Positions 9,477-17,942 of a stretch of DNA of 27,500 bases are shown here, piece by piece (the first letter of the stretch is position 1; the number at the start of each line of letters is the position of its first letter). The DNA comes from Prorocentrum cordatum (taxonomy: Eukaryota; Sar; Dinophyceae; Prorocentrales; Prorocentraceae), in the NCBI GenBank assembly GCA_963575745.1, contig CAUYUJ010017847.1, positions 155,001 to 182,500 on the forward strand. Direction: 5' to 3'. The translations under genes were made by a program, and so were the position numbers. The notes beneath the pieces were generated by a model. That model ran no database searches. It worked only from the letters and a program-made list of their open reading frames with translations, and was not told the origin of the DNA.

Positions 9477-11556
9477 GTGGCGCGCACGCTGGCCAGGCGG
9501 ATCCGGCTGATCTGGGAGGGGTCGTGGGACATCCTCTGGCAGGAGGCGGAACTCCCGCTGCGCACCGGCGGCGGCGTGGCACTCACAGCAGAGCAAAGCT
9601 TGGCGAAAGACGTCCAGGCGATCGAGGAGGCCCTTGCTGACGAGGACGTGCGGGAGGCGATGCGGGTGCTTGACGGGAAGCTGCCGCTCGCCCCAGACAA
9701 GAAGGCGCGCCGTTGCTTCCCGGCGCTGTTCCCGAGGGCGGCGGCCCAGCCAGACGTCCCAGCCGTGCAGCCTACGGATGATGACGTCGACCGTTTCCTG
9801 GTACAGCTGCGCCTGGCGTACCTCCACGCTCCGAGGCACCGCGGCGCGGGCCCAGGAGGCGCCCGGTGAGAGCACTGGGCATGGATGCCGCAGCACGAAG
9901 AGGCGTGGGACAGTTTCGCCAAGGTGATCCTGAACCTACAGCTCGGCGAGGCTCCGCGCGAGGCCGTGCAGGCTTGGCTGGGCGCCCGCATCCTGGCCGG
10001 GGACCGGGAGGAGCGCGACAAGGTCCGGCCGTTTGCCCTGGGCATCTTCCACCGCCGCGCCACTTCCAGAGCGGTGGGCAGGGTGTTCCGGGGCAGGGTG
10101 GCGGCGGCCCTCGGCGACGGCGAATATTCCGTGGGCAGCGCGAGGGGAGCGGAGTTCATGCACAAAGCAGCGCTGCTTGACTTAGACAGCCGGCCGGGGT
10201 GCTGCAAGCTGAGCTTGGACGCCAGCAACGCACGCAACGAGTACGACCGGGCCGCTGCAGCGCGGGCCGTCCAGGCGATGGTCCCCGAGCTGCTGCCGTG
10301 GGCTCGCGGCGGTCTGAGCACGGCGGCCGTGCACGTGCATGTGGCGCAGGACGGCAGCCGCACGCTGCTCCCGAAGGAGAGGGGGGGCGACCAAGGCGAC
10401 GCGCTCACCAACCAGCTGTTCCCACTCTGCTACAAGCACGTGGCGGACTCGGTGGTGGCCGCGGCCGGGACGGCGACCGAGCTGGGACGCAGCTACTGCT
10501 ACCAAGACGACCTGGATGTGATCGGCGAGCCGGCGGTGGCGGCGCAGACGGAGGCGGCGTTCGTCGCCGCGTGTGCCCAGGTTGACCTCCGCGGCAGCCC
10601 GACCAAGACCAAGCTCAGCCCAGGGCGCCAGGTGGACGTGGCAGCGCTGCCTGCGCACCCAGAGGTGGAGCCGCGGGCCCTCGTACTCCGCCACGGTGCG
10701 CTGCCCGCCGCGCCGGGGGTGCCGGTTGCCCCAGCCGCGCAGCCAGCCGACGGCAGTATGCTGGCGCAGGGGGGCCCGGAGGTGACCCGCCTGGCGGCTT
10801 CCCGGGCGCGAGTGTACTCCCGCTTGAGAGAGCTCCGGGCCGCTGGACTGGACGCGCAGCAGGCCCTCGCGCTGCTGCGAGCCAGGACGAGCTCTGACTA
10901 CGCCCTCCTCGCGCGCACCTGCGGCATCCCGACGACAGAAGCACGCGCCCTGGACGCGGCGCTCCTGGCGGACGTGCAGCACGTGCGCGGCCGGCCGCTG
11001 GAGGGCCTGAGCGGGAGGAAGTTCTGCCTCGCGGGAAAGGGCGGCGGACTGGGGCTGCAGACCGTCGAGCTCACGGCGGCGGCGGCCCAGGCGGCGTCGC
11101 GGCACCTCTGCCTCTCGCACTGCCTGCGCAGGTTTGGGCTGGACGGGGCAGGCGCGCTGGCCAGCGTCAGCCCCTGGGCGCGGAGGTGCCTCCCGGAGGC
11201 GACGCGGGTCCTCCAGGCTGCTCTTCAGGACGAGACCGCCCTCGTGGGCGACGAGGGGCTCGCAGCCCCGCAGCGCGCTCTGGCTTCGGCCCCCCTTGCT
11301 GCGGCTGCGCGCACTGTCGCCAACGAGGCGAGCTACGACCCTTTGGCAGCGTCGGCCCTGCGCAGCGCAGGCGGCCCCGGGGCGAGCGCCTGGCTGGGCC
11401 CGCCTTCGCGGCCCGAGCACCGCCTCTCAGACGCGCAGTTCGTCGTCGCGCTGGGAGTGCGCCTCGGCGAGGACCTGCCCTGCTGCGCGGGGGTGTGTCA
11501 GCGCAGGCACCCCGACGGGGGCGTGTGCGGAGCTGTGCTGGACCCGAAGGGGCAGC
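9477..11556 (+). pseudogene. Reverse transcriptase, interrupted by one TGA
   Basis: One plus frame runs from before 9477 to about 11556 with a single stop, TGA at 9867-9869, in the fingers region (GGAR-stop-EHWAW). After it come the core motifs: KVRPFALGIFHRRATSRAVG (fingers), KLSLDASNA with the motif A aspartate at 10218-10220, GGDQGDALTNQL (motif B), and YCYQDDLDVI with the two catalytic aspartates at 10506-10511 (motif C). All three catalytic Asp are present. A thumb-like helical region follows to about 11400. The upstream part (9477-9866) is a charged helical linker. The product would copy element RNA into DNA at the nick made by its endonuclease. Assignment to reverse transcriptase is firm. 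The exact clade is inferred. Confidence 0.85.
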
Positions 11557-11996
11557 TGCGCGGTGCACCAGGAGATGGTGTTGCCGCACGCCGCAGCCAG
11601 CCGGCCCGAGGCCCGAATGGACTTGATAATCCACGCTCCCCGGGTAGCTGTCCCCATGCGGGTGGACCTCGCCGTGGTCAGCGCGCTGTCCCAGAACGCG
11701 CTGGAGCGCGGGTCAGCCCGGCGCGCCGGCGCCGCGGCCGCGGCGGCCGAGAACGACACGCGCGCTACCCTGGGCTGAGGATGGTCCCCTTCGCCGTCGA
11801 GGACCACGGCAGGCTCGGGGGGGGCGCCCTGGCCCTGGTGCGCCTGCCGGCCCCGCCGCCCGATGACGACGGGCGGTCGGCGGCCATCCGCCTGCTGCAC
11901 CAGGCGCTGGGCAGCGTCTTGCAGCGCCGCGCTGCGGACGCCGTCCTTGCTGCCGCGCAGCACAGGGCTTGGCGAGGGCCCCGGGCTGGGCGCTGA
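11557..11996 (+). pseudogene. C-terminal Cys/His and restriction-like endonuclease region
   Basis: The reverse transcriptase frame ends with a cysteine cluster (CCAGVCQ, then VCGAVLDPKG, 11481-11553). The continuation is in a different plus frame: EARMDLIIHA (near 11610-11640), then MRVDLAVVSAL (near 11656-11690), giving Asp and Asp about 15 residues apart. This fits the RPD-x(10-14)-D pattern of restriction-like endonucleases in R2-type elements, with Met in place of Pro. From about 11750 the original frame resumes (ARYPGL, VPFAVEDHG, LHQALGSVLQR), a segment that follows the nuclease in related proteins. So there are two frameshifts in about 200 nt. The stop is at 11994-11996. Confidence 0.6.
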
Positions 11997-12673
11997 GCGC
12001 GCCAGGCCAGACAAGGGCGCGGCGCGGCGACCGCGGGAAGGCCCTGCTCGCCTGCTGGCGGCGCTGGGGCTGTGGCGCTGCTGGGCGGGGCGCAGGCGGC
12101 GGGGCGGGCCGCGGCCGGCGGCGCCTGGGCCTGGCTGGGGCTGCGCGCAGGTGGCGGCGGGGGCGCCCCGGCGGGCTGGCGTGGCGGCGAGGCCAGAGCT
12201 CGCGCGGCGGCGCTGGGCAGGCGCGGCGGCGGTGGCGGGCCGGGCAGCGCGCGCTGCGGCGGCGGTGGCGGGCCGGGCAGCGGGCCGGCGCGGCGGCGGA
12301 GCCGGCGCTGGCGCGGCGGCCGGAGCTCTGGCAGGCCGGCAGGCTGCCGCCAGAGCCGCCCGGGCCGCGGGCGGCGGCAGGCGGGCGCGGGGCTGAGGCG
12401 AGGAGGAGGAGGGGGCGGCTGCGCGGGGCGACTGGCTGGCGGCGCCGCGCGGGCCAGCCCGTCGGGAAGCTGGCCTACTTTGTCCTCGCGGGGCTCGCCG
12501 AGCTCCCGTGTATCGGGTGGTAGAGGCCCCGGCCGGCAGACCCCTCCCCCCTGGGAGTGGCCGCTGTCTCAGACAGCCGGCCACCCCCGGGGGAGCCGTC
12601 CCCGGCTACGGAGGAGTCGGCCAGCTCCCGACCAAAGAGCGCCGGCCGCGCGGGGAAGACTCGCGGCCGCCTG

Positions 12674-12982
12674 CTGGAGGAGGAGGGGGAGGAGGGGGAG
12701 GGGAGGAGGAGGAGGAGGAGGAGGAGGAGGAGGAGGCAGGAGGAGGAGGAGGAGGAGGAGGAGGAGGAGGAGGAGGAGGAGGAGGAGGAGGAGCAGGGGG
12801 AGCAGGAGGAGCAGTAGGAGGAGGAGGAGGAGCAGGGGGAGCAGGAGGAGCAGTAGGAGCAGGAGAAACAGAAGGAGCAGGAGGAGACGGAGCAGGAGGA
12901 GGAGGAGGAGGAGGAGGAGGACGAGGAGGAGGAGGAGGAGGAGGAGGAGCAGGAGGAGCAGGAGGAGGAGCAGGAGGAGGAT
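12674..12982 (+). repeat. (GGA)n array with GCA interruptions
   Basis: Nearly pure (GGA)n to about 12792, then units such as GGAGCAGGA. It lies in the same strand orientation as the tract upstream of the retroelement. It ends at about 12980, where the sequence changes to ATTTTTGGATTGCG. Confidence 0.9.
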
Positions 12983-13240
12983 TTTTGGATTGCGCTGTGA
13001 TTCGCCAAGGAGACGGTCAGCTCGGCGCGGCACTCACTAACTGCTGGCAGAAACACGCGGTATCTAACATCACGGGCGCCAAGGTTAGGTGAATCTCCCC
13101 GCCCCCGTCACCTAACCCGTGCCACCCCCATATCGTCGGAAGGCGCTCGAGGCACATTGCAATGCAACAGGGGTAGGGGAAAAGGCAAGAGGAGGCTGAT
13201 CAAAGAGCGGAGCAGGTGCGATAGCCTGCAAAGGGCCCAA

Positions 13241-13530
13241 AGGGCAGCTAAGTGGGCGTGTACGAGGCAGGGGCCAGCGGGAGTGCACGATTTTCGCACG
13301 CTCGACCTGTGTCCCATGCCTACCTTATCGCCGCAGTGTGAACTACGCCCCCGCTAACAAACCTATACTACCCAGGCTGACGAAAAGGCAGCTGAGTGGG
13401 GGGCAGGTGCGAGACAGGGGCCAGCGGGAGTGCACGGTCTTCGCACCCTCGACCTGCGGCCAGTGCCTGCTCCAAGGCCACAGTAGAAACCCCGCCCCCG
13501 TCAACAAACCAATCCCACCCCCGGTCCCGA
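13241..13530 (+). repeat. Two tandem copies of a ~140-nt repeat
   Basis: Copies at about 13241-13380 and 13382-13530 share a core CAGGGGCCAGCGGGAGTGCA followed by CGNTNTTCGCACNCTCGACC (13268-13307 and 13415-13454). They also share an upstream GGCAGCTNAGTGGG and a downstream GCCCCCGNNAACAAACC. The short gene-free region 12983-13240 before them shows nothing else recognisable. Confidence 0.75.
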
Positions 13531-14138
13531 CCACAGTAAGTTGAAAGCTAAGCAGGGAAGTGGGGAAGTTGAGATGGCCTGGCGAGCCCGATGCGCGGGC
13601 GCGGGCAGGCGCGCGTGTTTGCCCGCCCCGAGAGAGGTTCGCCGCACAAGGTACGGCGCCCGAAACCTCTCGAAGTAGGGCGGCAGCTGGATAATGAACG
13701 GAGAGAGAAGCGCCGAGATCGTAATCGAGGCAAAGAAGACAGAAGCAACATGGTCCCGAGTCATCATACCGTAGGTACCCCGGTGTCGCATGCCACCAGA
13801 GAGCGGGCAGACAGAGAGAAGTGGCTGAAAAACGCGGCACAGAAAACAACGGTAACTTGCTATTCTGCACTTCCACTTCTCCGCACAGAAGTGAACAACA
13901 ATCCCCAGCATCTCATGGTCGATGACAGGCAGCAGCTTATCCAAACAAGCCTCTGCCAAACTTAGGATCCAGGGTCCAGGGGGCTACTTCGCGCAAGCGA
14001 GCCTGTCTCTCTTCCTGGAGTTTAGCAGCTCCTCTGTTACGTGCCTGCGCACGGTTTTGCGCAATGCGCCTCAATACTTCAGGCGCTATCGGCACAGGGA
14101 CGGGCGGGAGGGCGAGCCACCAAGAAAAACACGTGTCT
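13531..14138. other. No recognised gene
   Basis: Minus frames cross here (13343-13876, 13501-13959), but the first consists partly of the 140-nt repeat and neither has a recognisable motif. No RNA gene was seen. Confidence 0.4.
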
Positions 14139-15065
14139 CTACGTACTCCTGCTCCTCATCAGCCTCAGGCGGGCCTGTAGGTCTAACTTCCGCCATGTCA
14201 TCGCAAACCTGTGAGGTGGCAGAGGTAGCCAAATCTGATGTCGGGGGGACATGTAGCGGTCGAAAGCGATCGAGTTCGGGGTCGCGTCGGACACGGCGTG
14301 TGCGACGAGAAACAACATCAGGAACCCATCCCTCGTCTGTGCCAGAATAGGGATCCCAGGAGACAAGGAATCCCAGGAGACAAGGAAGCGTATCAGCCCG
14401 TCACGTACTCTACCATCCTCCCCCATGTCGCCCGGAACAATGGGTTCAATCTTGCCCGCATCCCCTTCCCACATGGCACGCTTTGCGTCAGCGGTGGCAG
14501 CAACGATGCGCTCGCACAGGCCGGCGGGATGCGTCTTCTTTTTGGCTGTGCACCACCCCCTCCTATCCCTATCGTGCCCAAAAAGCGTTTCGTGTCCGCC
14601 CCTACCGTGCGAACGTCTGTCGTTTCCAGGGGTTTCAAGCAGGGCGGCGTGCAGCCCTGGCAGTCTAAGTGCAACGATCCTAGTGGGGGCCCTTGACGTC
14701 TGACCATGTTCACACTGATCAAAATCGGTCGTCGAGACTGCTGGGGACGACTGGAGAGCACGCATCGGATGGCAGGTGAACGAGCTGACGGCTTGAAGCC
14801 CCCATTCGCACGGCTGGGGGTGCTCAAGCCAACATGGCGCCCTAGCCCGCATATGTGCAGCGATGAACTCCAGCACAGCATGGTATAACGCACTGCCCAC
14901 CCACAGCTGTTCCATCTGCCTGCGAAGGGCCGAAAGCCAGCCTAGTGGGCTGGCGCAAGGCAGGGGCCTGCGGGAGTGCACGATATTCGCACGCTCGACC
15001 AGCGGCCCGTGCCTGCGCCAACTCCGCAGCGCAACCCTCGTCCCCACCAACAGACCTAAACTCAC
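14139..15065 (-). CDS. Unrecognised open frame, 308 codons, doubtful
   Basis: This minus-strand frame is long and not low-complexity over most of its length. I recognise no domain, signal peptide or catalytic motif. Its first 45 or so codons are copied from the third copy of the 140-nt repeat (14925-15070), which argues that at least the start is not original. Passages such as GDMGEDGRVRDGLIRFLVSW have ordinary protein-like composition. It could be an exon of an unknown gene, part of a decayed mobile element, or a chance frame in GC-rich DNA. I favour the last two. Confidence 0.2.
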   Translation of the reverse strand: MSLGLLVGTRVALRSWRRHGPLVERANIVHSRRPLPCASPLGWLSALRRQMEQLWVGSALYHAVLEFIAAHMRARAPCWLEHPQPCEWGLQAVSSFTCHPMRALQSSPAVSTTDFDQCEHGQTSRAPTRIVALRLPGLHAALLETPGNDRRSHGRGGHETLFGHDRDRRGWCTAKKKTHPAGLCERIVAATADAKRAMWEGDAGKIEPIVPGDMGEDGRVRDGLIRFLVSWDSLSPGIPILAQTRDGFLMLFLVAHAVSDATPNSIAFDRYMSPRHQIWLPLPPHRFAMTWRKLDLQARLRLMRSRST

Positions 15066-15070
15066 CCTCG
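14925..15070 (+). repeat. Third, dispersed copy of the ~140-nt repeat
   Basis: The core at 14961-15000 matches the copies at 13268 and 13415 with one or two changes, and the flanks (GCCTAGTGGG, CCCACCAACAGACC) align too. It is about 1.5 kb from the tandem pair and in the same orientation. Confidence 0.75.
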
Positions 15071-15434
15071 GCTAGCAGATGGCTTTGAAGCGCAGGCAGG
15101 CAAGCTGGCTGAACGAAAACGCTGAAACATCTGCACGGGCGCCAAAAACGCAAGTACAGTGCAGTACGATGGGACCCCCGCGACAGAGCGGACGGAATGC
15201 GGCGGACCGAAGCAAGGAATCCAGGCCCTCCCCGACCAGGGAGGGAGGGGGGAAGGGGCTGGTCGTTGTGTTGCCCCTGGTCGCCGTCGTGGTGACCCCC
15301 CCTGCCTCCGATGTTTGGCGTCGCGGGCGCACGCGGCATGCGACACCTGGGTAGAAAGCAGCCAGAGAGAAAGCAGTCAGAGATCTGAGTTCGATTCGCC
15401 ATCCTTGGCAGAAAGCAGCAGGAGATCTGTGAAC
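15071..15434. other. No recognised gene
   Basis: No motif recognised on either strand. At 15360-15430 AGAAAGCAG/AGAGATCTG words repeat loosely. A TTCGATTC string at 15389-15396 resembles a tRNA T loop, but no cloverleaf surrounds it. Confidence 0.4.
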
Positions 15435-16065
15435 GCCTCTTCGAGCCCTCCTGGGGGCCCTCTTGCAGGCCTCTTGGGTCGTCTTGGGCTAGCCTAGAGC
15501 CAACTTCGGCCATCTTGGTGGGCTCCTGGCCCGTTTGATGCCGTCGGAAGCCGTTTGGGGGCCTCTCTGGGCCGACTTGGGGCCTTCTTGGGGTGCTCCA
15601 GGGCCGTCTTAGAGGCCATCATGGACGTCTTGGAGGCCTCTTGGCCCATCTTGGGGCCCTGTTGGGGCCGTCTTGGGGGCCTCTTGGGCCGTCATGGGGC
15701 CATCTTGGAGGCCTCGTGGGCGATCTTAGGGCGATCTTGGGGGCCACTTGGGCCGTCTTGAGCCGTCGGAATGCCGAGAAGGCAAATTCTAAAATCCTTC
15801 AAACACCTATGGAAAACCAATGATTCTGGCCTCTTCGAGCCCTCCTGGAGGACCTCTTGGAGGCCTCTTGGGTCGTCTTGGGCCGTCTTGGAGGCTTCTC
15901 GGGCGACCTTGGAGGTATCTTGGACTCTCTGGGGCCGTCTTGGAGGCCGTCTTGGATCATCTTGGGCGGATTTGGAGGCTATCTTTGACCATCTTGGAGG
16001 CCATCTTGGGTCAACGTGGCCATCTTGGAGGCCATCTTGGGCCGTCTTGGAGGATTTTTTTGCGG
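15435..16065. repeat. GGCCGTCTTGGAGGCC degenerate repeat array
   Basis: About 30 short degenerate units around GGCCGTCTTGGAGGCCTCTT, the reverse complement of the vocabulary at 100-520. A longer direct duplication stands out: 15435-15490 and 15829-15884 both begin GCCTCTTCGAGCCCTCCTGG and both continue to GGGTCGTCTTGGG. Long Leu/Gly/Arg frames on the plus strand are by-products. The array ends about 110 nt upstream of the spliced-leader relic. Confidence 0.75.
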
Positions 16066-16086
16066 ACGTTGAGGCCGTTTGCGGGC

Positions 16087-16132
16087 CTGGGGCTCCTTCC
16101 CGGGACCCGGGCGGGACGGGCCGAAGCCCCAG
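16087..16132. repeat. GC hairpin upstream of the leader relic
   Basis: CCTGGGGCT is repeated as its reverse complement AGCCCCAGG about 28 nt later, with a CCCGGGACCCGGG palindrome in the loop. It lies between the repeat array and the spliced-leader relic. No function can be assigned. Confidence 0.5.
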
Positions 16133-16175
16133 GGGGAGTTCTGTTGGAAAAGAACCAAAACCAACACCGAAATCG

Positions 16176-16227
16176 TCCGCAGCCATTTTGGCTCAAGCCA
16201 TTTTGGTTCAAGCCATATCTGCTAAAG
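16176..16227 (+). other. Ladder of three spliced-leader relics
   Basis: 16176-16197 matches the 22-nt dinoflagellate spliced leader with one change (C for T at its fifth base). It contains AGCCATTTTGGCTCAAG intact. Directly after it come 16198-16212, a 15-nt CCATTTTGGTTCAAG (one change), and 16213-16227, CCATATCTGCTAAAG (four changes). It is established that dinoflagellate mRNAs receive this leader by trans-splicing, and that retroposed cDNAs keep it. The AG inside the old leader then serves as acceptor in the next round, leaving 15-nt truncated relics. The order of decay, newest outermost, fits that model. Confidence 0.92.
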
Positions 16228-16323
16228 CCGTATCAGTCACCACCGCGACCCCAAGAGGCAAGATTGTAATGGGTTGCGGCGCTTCTGTCGCTCAGGCCCC
16301 TGCGTCGCCCCCCCCCGCCCAAG

Positions 16324-17304
16324 ATGATCAAGGCAGGTCTGCTCGGCATCCTCCGGCTCGACTACGACTACTCGCCGGCGCCGGGTGGCGTCGATTCGCC
16401 GCTCTCCTACGACTACAAGGTATTGTACCGCGTCGTTCCAGGGCTCACGTTCGAGATGTGCCAGTCCGGCATGGTGGCGGACGAAGTCCAGGATGAGCTC
16501 AAGATCGCGGTCGAGTGGCTCATTAGCAAGGGCGTCAACGGCATTACGGGCGATTGCGGCTTCATGATGTGGTTGCAGCCAATGATCCGCAGGATGGGCT
16601 GCACCAAGATTCCCGTCTTCATGTCCTCGCTCGTGCAGCTGCTAGCGATTACACGTGCTTACCCCCGCGATGCGAAGATCGCCATCTTCACCGCCAACGG
16701 CAAAACGCTCGACGCGATGAAGGATTTGATCAGCGACGAGTGTGGTATCGACACGCACGAGGAGCGGTACATCATCGTCGACTGCGAGGACGTGCCCAGC
16801 TTTGAGGCGGTCGCACTCGGAGAGAAGGTGGACGTGCCGAAAGTGACGCCTGGGATTGTCGAGAAGGTCAAGAATGTCCTCGCGGAGCACCCTACCATTC
16901 GCGCGATTTTGCTGGAGTGCACCGAGCTGTCTCCGTACTCGGACGCCTTGCGAAAGGCTACGGGCATCCCCATTTACGACGCCATCACTTCCTGCAACAT
17001 GTTCATGTCGGGCGTTCAGGACAACCCGAACTTCGGCATCAACGATTGGCAGGCTGAGTTTGACGGCGTGCAGGATGACTACAAGTTCGGCAAAAACCTC
17101 ACTCTCGAAAGCCGGGCAAGGGCTGCTAAATCCGTGGCTGCTAAAGTCGACCTCCGAGAAGTTGTCTTCGTCCTTCCGGGAAGAAGCCCGTTGACTGTTT
17201 CGCGTGCCGCGCCTCATTCCTGGAAGTTTTTTTTTCCTTCCGGGAGGGCCGTTTTAGCAGCCCTCGCCCAGCTTTCGACACTCGCGCGCAGACTCAACAT
17301 CTAG
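16324..17304 (+). CDS. Asp/Glu (hydantoin) racemase-family protein, retrogene
   Basis: The 326-codon intronless frame belongs to the cofactor-independent Asp/Glu/hydantoin racemase superfamily, which uses two cysteines as acid-base pair. GITGDCGFMMW supplies Cys78 and LLECTELSPYSDALR supplies Cys199, both intact. GIPIYDAITS, typical of the family's last strand, follows. The recognisable fold ends near residue 260 (about 17103). The remaining 65 residues are encoded by an inverted repeat and look like an acquired tail. Substrate cannot be read from sequence: amino-acid racemase is likely, but a maleate-isomerase-like or hydantoin-type activity is possible. The ATG at 16324 is the first in this frame near the conserved start. 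Another ATG at 16269, in a different frame, begins MGCGASVAQAP, a possible acylated N terminus, separated by a run of nine C (16308-16316). The leader relic 127 nt before the last C of that run's ATG side marks the mRNA 5' end. Whether the copy is expressed is unknown. Confidence 0.85.
   Translation: MIKAGLLGILRLDYDYSPAPGGVDSPLSYDYKVLYRVVPGLTFEMCQSGMVADEVQDELKIAVEWLISKGVNGITGDCGFMMWLQPMIRRMGCTKIPVFMSSLVQLLAITRAYPRDAKIAIFTANGKTLDAMKDLISDECGIDTHEERYIIVDCEDVPSFEAVALGEKVDVPKVTPGIVEKVKNVLAEHPTIRAILLECTELSPYSDALRKATGIPIYDAITSCNMFMSGVQDNPNFGINDWQAEFDGVQDDYKFGKNLTLESRARAAKSVAAKVDLREVVFVLPGRSPLTVSRAAPHSWKFFFPSGRAVLAALAQLSTLARRLNI
17106..17277. repeat. 25-bp inverted repeat over the retrogene 3' end
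   Basis: 17106-17130 and 17253-17277 are reverse complements at 23 of 25 positions (core AGGGCTGCTAAA / TTTAGCAGCCCT), 122 nt apart. The left arm begins just where similarity to the racemase family fades, and the right arm ends before the stop at 17302-17304. Inside, CCTTCCGGGA occurs twice and a run of nine T lies at about 17227-17235. It may be a small foldback insertion or a 3' untranslated structure now read through. Confidence 0.7.
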
Positions 17305-17512
17305 TCAGCAGCCGCAAACCCGCGAAAGAGCGAAGCGCGAGGCACGCGAGGTGCACATTCTGTCTGAACCATCTCCCGAAGCTTGGGGGGCATCTGCGCA
17401 TGCGCAGCAGCAGCAGCGGCCTGAGCAGTCGAAGCTCCGCCCGCGCGGCCCGTGTCCCAGCTGGACGTGGCGGCGCTGCGGCACTGCCGGCTCGCTACTT
17501 CCAACCCGTGTA
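17305..17512. other. Short spacer, nothing recognised
   Basis: A CGAAGCGCGAGGC-like patch lies at 17331-17345. No gene is seen between the retrogene stop and the pyrimidine tract. Confidence 0.4.
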
Positions 17513-17690
17513 TTCTCCTCCTTCTCCTCCCTTTTCCTTCCTTTTCCTTTTCCTCCCGCTCCCTTTCCCTTTTCCTTTTCCTTTTCCTCCCGCTCCCTTT
17601 TCCTTTCCTTTCCCTTTCCTCCCGCTCCCTTTTCCTTCCTTTTCCTTTTCCTTCTCCTCCCTTTTCCTCCTGCTCCCTCCGGGCCCCGAG
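17513..17690. repeat. Pyrimidine tract with CCTTTTCC / CCCGCTCCC units
   Basis: Nearly pure C/T. CCTCCCGCTCCCTTT recurs three times, at roughly 40-nt spacing, separated by CCTTTTCC runs, so the tract is a higher-order tandem repeat rather than a simple microsatellite. Confidence 0.8.
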
Positions 17691-17761
17691 GGGCCTCTTC
17701 GCGCGCGCTCCAGCTCTGTCTAGGCTGGATGGCCGAACTCTTGGGGATTTTCTGTGTGAGT

Positions 17762-17942
17762 ACTCCAGATTTCGTAATAAACGGAGGGGGGTCTCATTTC
17801 GGGGGGGGTCTCTTCCATGCTATCTTGGAGGGCCTGGGGGGTCTGGGGACGATGTTTTTGAGGGTTCTCCCACGGGGGAGGTCTGAAATGGCTTGTCTTT
17901 GGAGGGTCCAGACCCCCTCCCCTTTATTACGAAATCTGGAGT
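17762..17942. mobile_element. Foldback / MITE-like element
   Basis: 17762-17794 and 17910-17942 are 33-nt inverted repeats with very few differences, ending in ACTCCAGATTTCGTAATAAA and its complement. Outside the arms TGTGTGA (left) and TCACACA (right) extend the symmetry imperfectly. The interior (about 115 nt) is G-rich and non-coding. Size and structure suit a non-autonomous element. No target-site duplication is clear, so transposon identity is inferred. Confidence 0.6.

Larger units (their letters stand above)
8564..12673 (+). mobile_element. Non-LTR retrotransposon relic with restriction-like endonuclease
   Basis: This plus-strand block carries, in order, an acidic/Arg-rich start (from 8674), a cysteine/histidine finger (about 8940-9045), a linker domain, a reverse transcriptase (about 9870-11000) and a C-terminal Cys/His plus restriction-like endonuclease region (about 11480-11990). 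That order is known from the REL class of non-LTR elements (R2, R4/Dong, NeSL and CRE types), and I infer membership of that broad class. Frames switch several times and one in-frame TGA interrupts it, so this copy is dead. Both sides are (GGA)n, which suggests insertion into a microsatellite. The limits given are the edges of those tracts, not mapped termini. The last 680 nt (11997-12673) are GC-rich with no domain. Confidence 0.7.

Noticed and set aside
8633-10411. 592-codon minus-strand frame
   Set aside because: It is the antisense shadow of the retroelement's GC-rich coding strand, and the sense strand carries the reverse transcriptase motifs.
10182-11420. 412-codon minus-strand frame
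   Set aside because: Antisense shadow of the reverse transcriptase; no motif of its own.
13343-13876. 177-codon minus-strand frame
   Set aside because: About a third is the 140-nt repeat read antisense, and the rest is unrecognised; likely chance.
15380-15400. tRNA-like T loop (TTCGATTC)
   Set aside because: No acceptor stem, anticodon arm or D arm could be placed around it.
15771-16268. Leu/Gly/Arg frame continuing into the leader relics
   Set aside because: It consists of the GGCCGTCTTGGAGGCC repeat and then non-coding leader sequence; the retrogene mRNA begins at the leader.
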